Shown here: positions 49,600 through 57,890 of the stretch, piece after piece
Layout: every line of letters starts with the position of its first letter
Position numbering within the stretch: position 1 is the stretch's first letter
NCBI GenBank assembly: GCA_009761415.1
Contig: QUOL01000001.1
Span: 310,001-374,000, forward strand
DNA: 64,000 bases
Origin: Sarcomyxa edulis
Lineage: Eukaryota; Basidiomycota; Agaricomycetes; Agaricales; Mycenaceae
Reading direction: 5' to 3'
The notes under the pieces: model-generated
Told to the model about the DNA's origin: nothing
The model's input: only the letters and a program-made list of their open reading frames with translations
Database searches by the model: none
Position numbers and translations under genes: made by a program

Positions 49600-50490
49600 T
49601 CCATCCTCTCTACTTCTCCAGTCGGTATCTCCTAATCAAACACCGAAGGAGTGGTTGAAACAAAAATCCCGCCCAGTCATCGATAATCTCGAGCGCTCAA
49701 AGTCCCAGATCTGTTAACTCTTAAGACCTTAAGGGATACCGGCAACCCCTCGGAACGCTTTTCTCCCACCGAGTTTAGGGGTAGATGGTACATACACACG
49801 AGGCTGACTCGGGGAAAGTCGGTTTTGGGGCAATCTTCGAGAGGTTTTCCTGGATTGCTCTGATACCCGTGTGTCCATCGTACTGAATGTTTGACAGCTC
49901 TTCAGAGTGGCATAAAAAGCGGTAGTCTGATCCTCTCATGGGGTTACTTACTTATTTACAGAAAAGAGCCCAGACAATTGGCGCAACTTGTCACATCACG
50001 TGGATCAGTGACAACTGTTTCTGTTGGTTCGCGATGGGGAGGATCATGTCCGAGAAAGCGAACTCGTCTTTTTCTTCTGTGTTTTCTGGCAAGATTTTCT
50101 TGATCATCCCCTCATGTCTTCTTTTGCGCTGGAAACTTCACAGCGTTCCAGATTCGTTATCTCCGGCGCGGGCCAGCATAACGTTAACCCGTGTGGTGCG
50201 CTGGAGAGAGACACGTCAATATATCTGTTTTATTCATGACTCGATCACTCACCTTGGTATGTCGTGATGATTCGAGTCAATTCAACGTGATCGATATGGT
50301 GAGTACTACGCAGCCCGATCTCCCGATATTTCCAGAACAGGAAATACAGAAGCATGCGTGCCAGAATCCCATTGATCCACAGCTGTTTTGCGACGTCATA
50401 CTTCGAGGGCTTTTTTCACGGTGTGTGGCCCGCTTGTTCCATGCCGGCCGATTTAACCGCCGAGTGGCCCATTGTCCCGCTTCGGCCTCA

Positions 50491-50516
50491 GCACAGCCCC
50501 CTCGTTTGGGTATAAA
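50491..50516 (+). promoter_or_regulatory. Repeat promoter core A, copy 2
   Basis: GCACAGCC, then TATAAA 13 bp later, then GCCCCGGC and a CT-rich leader of about 60 bp (50,528-50,600). Nearly identical to copy 1. Confidence 0.55.
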
Positions 50517-50786
50517 GCCCCGGCTGAGGTCTCTCTCCTTCCTTCACCTTTCTTCCTTCTACTTTCATCTTCTCCCCTTCCCTTCGACATCTCCCAGTGG
50601 CTCAGGATATCTTTGTGTTATGCTTTTTTGTTGATTGTCGGCGATATGGTTGTGCCCCACACTACGGATGGGGAGTGGCTCGTGGATGACGATGTGGCTG
50701 CTCTGGGTGCGGCTCAACAACTAGCTCCTGGGTATGTGGCATCGCTTTCTTTCTTCGGCTTCTTGTTTACTCGGGGCATTCTATAG

Positions 50787-51666
50787 GGAGCAGCTTCAAG
50801 GCGACCTCCATAGCGACCTTCATGTCGGGATCCAGTGGCACTGCTAGACAACATTACGCCATTGTTCAACAGCAGGACGATATCAAGGCATTTGGCACAC
50901 TAGTCCACCCTCACCAGCTAGGCAACCCAACCACAACGACAATGATACTTCAGTAAGAGGACGACATCAAGGCAACCACGGACTCAGCGATAGTTGAGTA
51001 GTCCCAACATCCCAACGACATCAAGTCGACTGTGAGTATAGCACTTGGGCAACAGCCTCGACACCGAGTTGGACGACTGGATCGTGCCACCACCACGACA
51101 CTCCTACGGCTTCGTGGCGACTTGTACATCAACATCAGGAACACTGCAAGACTTTCCAGTGGCTCGCTACCTACTGATCGTTTGAGTGTGTGGCATCACC
51201 TTCTTTCTTCGTCATCTTTCATTCATTCAGAACACACTATAGGAACCAGCTTCCTGACGACCTTCAAGTAGGGATCCAGTGGCACTGCTAGACAACACTA
51301 CGGCATCGCTTCAACAATAGGACGACATCAAGGCAAACTTCGACACCACTAGTCAACCCTCACCAGCTAGGCAAAAACCCAACGACAACGATACTTCAAC
51401 AAAAGCACGGCATCAACACGACCGCGGCGTTCAGTTGTGGTTGAGTAGTCTCAGCATTGGCCCAACAACTCCAACGACATCGTTACATTAAGTCGACTGT
51501 GAGTACAGCACTTGGGCAACAACCTCAACACCGAGTTGGACGACTGGATCCTGCCACTACCACGACACTCCTGCGGCTTCGGCTTTGTGAATTCCGGCGA
51601 CTTGTACATCAACACTAGGAACACTGCAAGACCTTCCAGTGACTCGCTGACCTACTGATCGCTTTG
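50787..51666 (+). repeat. Two tandem exon-like units, copy 2
   Basis: Unit 1 is 50,787-51,242 and unit 2 begins at 51,243. Both start after CTATAG, share GGATCCAGTGGCACTGC and GACGACATCAAGGCAA, and end at AAGTCGACT followed by GTGAGTA. The frame that is open in one unit of copy 1 is shifted or stopped in both units here. Confidence 0.6.
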
Positions 51667-51792
51667 TTCTTCTAGTCAGTTGTCCGTTTGGGAGGGTTTA
51701 CTGTTCATGTTCTCGTGAGCTTCACAACCTTCTGACCCAATGCTCGATCTCACCATGCCTCCCTTTGTTCAGTGCTCAAGAAACACCAAGCG

Positions 51793-51800
51793 TATATATA
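51793..51800 (+). promoter_or_regulatory. Repeat TATA core D, copy 2
   Basis: TATATATA in the context CACCAAGCG...CCCCATCAAG, 22 bp before the outer stem of cassette i. Conserved in copy 1. Confidence 0.45.
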
Positions 51801-51821
51801 CCCCATCAAGAACTTGACAGC

Positions 51822-51999
51822 GACATGAAAGGTGCGTATCCCGGGTAGGGGTTGGAGACACTCACGTCTTCGGTCCTCGTGCTCCGTTGCCGTTTCGGAC
51901 CCGGGCTTAAGACTCGTCTCATGGATGTCTCAAGGCCTTTTGTCTTGAGATATCCGACTGAGCGGGTCGACCGATGCACGTTAAACGCACTTTCATGTC
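51822..51999 (+). ncRNA. Candidate structured RNA, hairpin cassette i, copy 2
   Basis: Outer stem: 51,822-51,837 pairs with 51,985-51,999, 15 perfect pairs and one bulged G. Inner hairpin: 51,911-51,934 with 51,944-51,968, closed by a GCCTTTTGT loop. CCGGGCTTAAGAC directly precedes the inner stem. The start of the outer stem reads GAAAG/GTGCGT and the sequence after it reads CAATAG, so it could also be a structured intron. Confidence 0.5.
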
Positions 52000-52318
52000 C
52001 GGTCAATAGTACCCAGGTGCGTCTTTGCCTTTCTTGTCAATTTATTGATATCTTTGTTGTAGATCGTTGTCCTTCGTTGCTCCCAACCGCGTGTTCTCTT
52101 TTACCGCTTATCTTCCCTCACACCTCATCCGACGCACGCGTAGTGCTTGAACGCTATCCTCTCTATCGTTCGTTGTCATCTCTTGCGCTTCACTATAGTG
52201 GTGCAAGTCACTCTTGTCATCGATTGATCTAATTCTGTTACATATCACTCTCTAGCCGGACGGCTTGTGCAGGATTCATGACAAGAGCATCGATGAGTGG
52301 TCGATCTATTCAAGGTGA

Positions 52319-52477
52319 GTGCTTTATCCTAACCTAAGAAAGGGCTGGGCGGGTCTTCTGTGACCGTCTCTTTCCTCGTGCTCCCGTGACGTGGGTCTTG
52401 GGCTTAAGACTTGCACATAATGAACCCATCCGTGGGTGCTACGGACGAGTTCATCATGCGCAAGTCGACCAAAGCAC
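52319..52477 (+). ncRNA. Candidate structured RNA, hairpin cassette ii, copy 2
   Basis: Outer stem GTGCTTT (52,319-52,325) pairs with AAAGCAC (52,471-52,477). Inner stem 52,408-52,425 pairs with 52,449-52,466 in 16 of 18 positions, both exceptions being A x C, with a nested TCCGT/ACGGA stem. It is preceded by CTCGTGCTCCCGTG and GGGCTTAAGAC as in cassette i, but the stem sequence is unrelated. No clear counterpart was found in copy 1. Confidence 0.45.
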
Positions 52478-53162
52478 GTCAAACTATCTGTTATTCTCGA
52501 TTTGGTTTAACTCCGAGTTGCTTGTACTAGGAGTTGATGGGAGCCTGATGATGAATCGTTAGTGTCCTGTCTCATGTTTTTCGAATCAATGTTAAGACAC
52601 TTCTGATCGCTTGTACGATTCCACAATGAAATCAATTACAGTAAATTCCTTACATCTGAAATCTTACTTCGACCCAACTTCGATAACCTCGATATCTGCT
52701 TCCGGGCGAGAGCCTGCGAAGCTAACAAGCTCAAATTGAAATAGCTTCCGCGTTTCAAGTTCTAATGGCCGCCACCGGCACTCTCATCACCCTTCTAATT
52801 CCAAGGTGACGAGTTCATGGCCACAGTATCACCCTAGGATTATCCATAGGGTGCTTCGAGCCTTCGACCAGAAAGTCTAGCTCTGATAGGGATGATCAAC
52901 ATAGCCCCGGATATACTACGGGATCTCGCAGATCATCGATAGTGGACGAGTCGGCCTGATGCAATCCGATACGGGTCTTCTGACCCTTCTTTAGCGCCTA
53001 GGAAGCATGCCATCCACGCGTTTTGTTTTGACTACTATGCATACAACCGGGCCCTACCTTTCTTTTTAGATCTCTTTATGTTCAAGAATCAAGAGCCCCT
53101 GGAACGTGTTGGAAACGGAAACACTTGGTACATGGGATAGCCCGGTTGCTCGCACCCACACA

Positions 53163-53195
53163 AGATAAGCACAGCCTCGCTTATGGCTTATAAAA
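53163..53195 (+). promoter_or_regulatory. Repeat promoter core B, copy 2
   Basis: AGATAAGCACAGCCTCGC followed by TATAAAAGGC (53,189). The downstream 250 bp are the best conserved part of the family in three copies. Confidence 0.55.
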
Positions 53196-55462
53196 GGCGG
53201 CCTACCATCTCTACCTGCATTTCCCCAGTCTGGGTTTCGTCGTGCCTCTTCTTCAACAGTCGGATATGTCCTTGACGGCACACATGTTGACGAGCTCGGG
53301 CAGGTCTATAGCGGTTTATCCTCCTCCTCTTCTTCGCGGTAGCTTTTCCTGGTCTAGGTTTTTCCCACTGGGTTTTCCTAGTCAGGTTTTTAACGCACCC
53401 GTCGAACGAATACATTCTCTTGATATCGAAAATTCTGAGTGACCTAAGAATGAGCGAGTTTCGATGAAACTTGAACCGCTGAGATGTTCAGACTGAGATG
53501 ATGAGCAGAATGGATATCTTTGAGTACGTGCTCGACGCCTCGACTAGCTTGTTCGTCGTCGTCAACGATGATGGCCTCATAAGATCGTCGCCGAAATCAT
53601 CGCCGCCAACGTTGGTCGTGTTGACCCAACGCTTATTAGGCCAAATAGGGCCAAATGTCCTTCTTGCTCCCGACTTCCATCATGGCCATCTCGAACATAC
53701 GCTACAGACGATGACAACGACGATGGAGAGGGTTATTCGACGACGTTTGATCGTACATTACGTGTATTATGCCTTCCTGACAGTGTGGAAGCATGCAGAC
53801 CGGTATGTTTGCAATTCAACTTTCGTGTGGTGCAATCGTCTTCAATCAGTTTTGCCCTCAGATCTCTAGAATCCGGGGCTTTATGTCAATCATCTACTTA
53901 CAGTATGTTCATGTATGTGAGCCGCTCACAATTCGATGTCTTTGAATGTCAAAAATCTTCCCGCCACTCCCCATTTCCACCATGGTCCTCTGCTAAACTC
54001 TTAGTTCAGAGCTGCATGATCTGAGGAATATCTTTGTCTGTCCCTTGAGACGATAGAGCATGTATAAAGTTTTGGAGGGCTCAGACCCAGTCCTGCTCGG
54101 TGAGTCAACGTTTAGACCTTCGTGTGGGGCAGTGGTATCTAATGCAACGTCCCTCTAATCGACATATTCCGGTCATTTGTGGTTCTCAAATTACTACAAC
54201 TTATCTATGGATGTTAGCGACCCAGATCCTAGAGTGTCATAATCTTCGAATCGCTCTCTCGCTTTCACGCCACAGGTGTCGTCGACATGGCTCCTCTCTC
54301 GGACCACACTCACAATACGATTCAAACCTGCGCCATTCTCTCCAGTGGAGTCTCATACCTGATATTGTTGAGGATCTTTGTTACTAATGGCTGCAGTAAG
54401 TACACTAGTTGACTAGTATCATTAGGCTGCCTCCCTCCCTCTCGTTTTCAGGATTTAGGCCTCCACAACTGTCTGATGTACCTCAATTCCGGCCCTTATT
54501 TTCCGTACCACAAGGCTCATTACTCACACGTCGACGTCGGATGTTGGTCGGACGTTACATCTTCTCACTCGAGTCATGTCTCATTTCGCACCTATACGCC
54601 ACAGAATCAATTGTCCTTATGCCGCCAAAGGAGATCCTTCCGGTACATTAGGAAGTTCTCTCAGGATCTCAATAAGCATGTGAGCACCAATCATCAATCA
54701 CCGCATGATCTCCTCGTCTCAACGGAACTTTCGTTTTGAGGTTGATAGTCCGCTCATCACATTGGACGTCTCAGCATTCTCACAGAATCCTAGCTAATCC
54801 CATCTGGACATACCGAAGAACCTCTTGATTTCCTGCCCATATCAGGAGGTCTCCACCCACGGCGGTGCTTCAAATATATTTGTAATTCGGGTCCTTCTGG
54901 AGCGCCTAAGTACTACTCTGGCGATTGACCCTTGTTCCAGCACAGTCATATGCCTTCGTGGATTTTTCTATACTCATCTGTGAGCTCCATGCTTCTCAGA
55001 CCTTTCACAATACTAAATCGGATGCACCGGCAACTTTTCGTCTTGACGAGCCGCATCACTGGCAGCTCAAACCCAACTCCCCATCGTGATACGTGGCAAA
55101 TAGAATACCTGCTTCTTATCGGCGCGATACATGCACCCCAAAACCGCGGATTCTGAGCGCTAATCACCAGGTCCATCCACTAGTTCGTTATCCGCGTTCC
55201 CAGCCATCGGGAAGCTCGGACCTACCGGGACCCACTCAAATTGACTCCGTGATGAACCCACTATCCTGGCGTGGTGGATAATTCCCGAGCGTCCCCGAGC
55301 TGTCAAATTCTTTTTTTCATGAAGATCTTGTTCAGATATGGGTCTTTACATCCAGGCCGCCCAAGGACGTAGAAACCATCCGAATATTCTCTCCTGTCAG
55401 AAGCCTACCCAAATGACTCGCGGCAAGGCCCTAGCACATGTATAGGTTCGCGGGCAATAAAA

Positions 55463-55493
55463 GATAAGCATAGCCATGGTTTACCATATAAGG
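55463..55493 (+). promoter_or_regulatory. Repeat promoter core C, copy 2
   Basis: GATAAGCATAGCC, then CATATAAGG, then a CT-rich leader. The TATA is weaker than in copy 1. Confidence 0.45.
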
Positions 55494-55740
55494 CCCCCCG
55501 CCTCGCTTTTCTTTCCTTCCATCCCATCTCTGCTTTCTCTGTTCTGCTCTCTGCTCTCTGCGCCTTTTTTTTCACAAGGGAACGTCTGTTGTCTCCCGGG
55601 GATCTTGTAAAGCTCTTTGGGCCCCTGCGTTACTTTCTTCCCTTCAAGGATGACTAATCTCTTCCTTTTTAACTTAATCAAGTTGGCTCGTCCAACGCCC
55701 TCCCAAACCACATCCTTTCACCTTCTTCCCGGGGGATAGA

Positions 55741-55860
55741 GTGCTCCCTTGCCGCGGGCCCCGGGCTTACGGCTTGTATCTGCCCTTCTTCACGATATCG
55801 GTCGGGTTTGCCCACCGGTATTGCGCTGAAAGCAGTCGTACAAGCCAACTAAACGCACCT
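55741..55860 (+). ncRNA. Candidate structured RNA, hairpin cassette iii, copy 2
   Basis: GTGCTCCCTTGCCG and CCGGGCTTACGGC lead into stem 55,771-55,778 with 55,839-55,846 (8 of 8 pairs) and a nested stem near 55,796-55,820 with one bulged C. A possible outer pairing is TGCGTT (about 55,626) with AACGCA (about 55,852). Changes against copy 1 keep the fold. Confidence 0.5.
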
Positions 55861-56010
55861 TGTTTTGTCTTGTACTCATCATTTCTATATTCTGCACATC
55901 ATCGGTCTGTCTATAATATAGCTGCATCATTTGTTTAGTCGTTACTCATTCTCATTTACGAAAATATACGAGCTCGATGGTAGAATTCTTCAGCGTTTGA
56001 CATGCTCTGA

Positions 56011-56395
56011 GGTTACTCTCTTCACGAAATTGACCAAGCAAAAGATCAATTACCACGGATAGACAAGTCATCCAAGGTTTTTTCCACCGGCCGACGCATC
56101 GTCTTCAGGATTTAAGTCCCTTGATTCCGTCCGTTGTCTTCTGAGAAGTGACAATCGATATAGCTCACCAAGAGGACCTCGAAACTTATCAGGACGAGAG
56201 AACGAGCATCTAGCAGCAACAAACAGCCCTCTCCGCTGTATTAGGTATGTTTTCAATCCATGAAGTACAAGACAAAGCAGCATGAAACTTCGATACTCAG
56301 CGTGATAATCCAAGAGAACGATTTTATCGACCGCCACTGGTCCAGTGTAGACTGGTTGAGTACCATTCCATGCCTAGGAAACGTAGATGACAGGC
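56011..56395. other. Spacer between repeat copy 2 and uL10m
   Basis: About 385 bp without a recognised gene. It should contain the 3' UTR of the ribosomal protein gene. Confidence 0.35.
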
Positions 56396-57262
56396 CTATT
56401 CCTGTGATTCCTGTGATTCCTGTGATTCCTGTGGTTTCGTCTCCTCCAAGCCTTGCCTCAAGCCTTCCAGCGTCCTCGCCAATTTTCCACCACTCGCCTC
56501 GCTCAACACCATAGCCAATTGAGTCGCAGGCGCACTCAGTAGCCCAACAATCTGAGCTCGTAACGTCTCAATCGTGGGCATCTGTGCCATGGCCTTCATA
56601 CCATCCGGGAAAAACATCTGTCCTTCGATCAACGCCCCAACCACTACCAACTCTGGTGGGTCCATCTTCCTGATCTTCTTCAGCCTTTTCCCTGGGTTCG
56701 CAGGATCGGCCTTCTTCTCTGCCTCTATCTTCGCTAGCTCCTCTGGTGTTGGTTTTTTTCGTGGGGGAACGGTTCGGTCGAGGGCGCGAAGAACTGCGTT
56801 TAGTTGTGGAGGGTTAAATGTGGGCAGCATGAGAACGGCCGTAGGGCCGGATACGACATCAGCGATTTTTTCTGCTTCTTCGAGCTTTATTCCGGGATAG
56901 GTTCGTAGTGTAGCACCGAATATGCTCGTCCGAACCACGGTCAGCAATGGCGGTGGTGGGGCAGAAGGAGTCAGTGAGTCTGATGTAGGAGGGACAACGA
57001 TACGGTTCGAAGCAGCAGCTATATCCTGGCGTAGTTTTACGAGTCGTGTCGCAGTGAAATCGGAGTATTGTAGGAAGATGAGAGGGGACGTGACACTTTG
57101 GTCGAGGATTCTTCGGTAGACATTATATTGGTATGTCTTTTTCGGTGGAAAGATGCGCTCCACGGGTTTGTTAACATAGACCTGGCCTGGCTTGACAGAC
57201 ATGGCATAATAGCGGCATTGTGTCCGAGGAAATGATGAGATTGGCCATGTTCGGGCAAGCAT
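56396..57262 (-). CDS. Mitochondrial large-subunit ribosomal protein uL10m
   Basis: Stalk-base protein of the mitoribosome. The ATG at 57,262 gives MLARTWPISSFPRTQCRYYA, a basic, Ser/Arg-rich mitochondrial presequence. The mature part has VKPGQVYVNKPVERIFPPKK, PLIFLQYSDFTATRLVKLRQ, TSIFGATLRTYPG, VVSGPTAVLMLPTFNPPQLN, and PELVVVGALIEGQMFFPDGM, the usual L10 order. There are no introns. The C-terminus ends in QESQESQESQE, coded by a perfect 9-bp tandem repeat (ATTCCTGTG on the plus strand). The open frame continues upstream into the neighbouring gene's region without an ATG. It diverges from the Dph4 gene with essentially no spacer. Confidence 0.85.
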   Translation of the reverse strand: MLARTWPISSFPRTQCRYYAMSVKPGQVYVNKPVERIFPPKKTYQYNVYRRILDQSVTSPLIFLQYSDFTATRLVKLRQDIAAASNRIVVPPTSDSLTPSAPPPPLLTVVRTSIFGATLRTYPGIKLEEAEKIADVVSGPTAVLMLPTFNPPQLNAVLRALDRTVPPRKKPTPEELAKIEAEKKADPANPGKRLKKIRKMDPPELVVVGALIEGQMFFPDGMKAMAQMPTIETLRAQIVGLLSAPATQLAMVLSEASGGKLARTLEGLRQGLEETKPQESQESQESQE

Positions 57263-57263
57263 T

Positions 57264-57884
57264 ATGACGGTTTGAGGAAGAGTGCGGAATTCAAAAATCA
57301 GGAAAAATACCAAGTCAACCTTTTGTCTCAAACGTCCATCATCGCAGTGTGTTCGCAAGCTGGACTCTTCCTCCGAGACCATCGATTACTATCAAGTATT
57401 GTCCGTATCTCGACAATGTACAACTCCTGAAATCAAACTTGCGTATCACCGGGCACTCCTCCTTTTCCACCCCGATAAACAGAATCGCAACACCGCGTCC
57501 ACTTCAACATCAACAGATAATGGATCAAATATCATTACTATCGCACTAATCAAAGAAGCCTATACCACACTCTCTTCCCCATACCTTAGATCAGAATACG
57601 ACAACAAACTTCACGTCCAAAAGAAACGTCCGATCTCAGGAGCCGTTCCTCGACCTGCACAAGTCGTATCCTTAGAGGAGTTCGAAGAAGAAATCAATAA
57701 TCACAGTGGTGACGATGCTGATGATGAGGTGGAGGGCGCGTGGCGCTATGGGTGTCGATGTGGAGGCATGTACAGAATAACGGGACAAGACATGGAGAAG
57801 GGGGATCACCTCGTAGGATGCACCAGCTGTTCAGAAGTGGTTTGGGTTGGGTACGAAGTCGCACAGGATGACGAAGATGGATAG
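57264..57884 (+). CDS. DPH4: Diphthamide biosynthesis J-domain protein Dph4
   Basis: J-domain plus CSL zinc-finger protein that serves the first step of diphthamide synthesis on elongation factor 2. J domain: IDYYQVLSVSRQCTTPEIKL, AYHRALLLFHPDKQ (intact HPD), IKEAYTTLSSPYLRSEYDNK. CSL finger: EEFEEEINNH, then YGCRCGGMYRITG and VGCTSCSEVVWVGY, with both Cys pairs. The open frame starts with a GTG at 57,282 and has no early ATG. The ATG at 57,264 followed by ACG and a GTTTGA donor, joined to the AG at about 57,346, would give MTCVRKLDSSSETIDYYQ; this is possible but the donor is weak. The stop (57,882-57,884) faces the DNMT stop six bases away. Confidence 0.85.
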
Positions 57885-57890
57885 CCTAGT

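Larger units (their letters stand above)
49600..56010 (+). repeat. Long non-coding repeat, copy 2 (about 6.4 kb, plus orientation)
   Basis: The inverted partner of copy 1. Left to right: head with GACTCGGGGAAAGTC and TGTCACATCACGTGG (about 49,800-50,000), core A (50,491-50,516), tandem exon-like units (50,787-51,666), core D and hairpin cassette i (51,793-51,999), hairpin cassette ii (52,319-52,477), core B (53,163-53,195), two CGTGTGGKGCA boxes (53,821 and 54,119), core C (55,463-55,493) and cassette iii (55,741-55,860). A last shared word, CGAAAATATACGAG, near 55,960 marks the right end. Copy 1 carries the same order except that cassette ii was not found there. No transposition protein is encoded. 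Confidence 0.75.

Noticed and set aside
53460..53560. C/D-box snoRNA (GATGATGA and CTGA words near core B)
   Set aside because: No terminal stem, no properly placed D box and no clear guide; the words differ in copy 1.
49600..56010. LTR retrotransposon for the long repeats
   Set aside because: TGTCAC heads and TATA boxes suggest an LTR, but I found no paired direct LTRs, primer-binding site, gag, protease, reverse transcriptase or integrase in either long copy.
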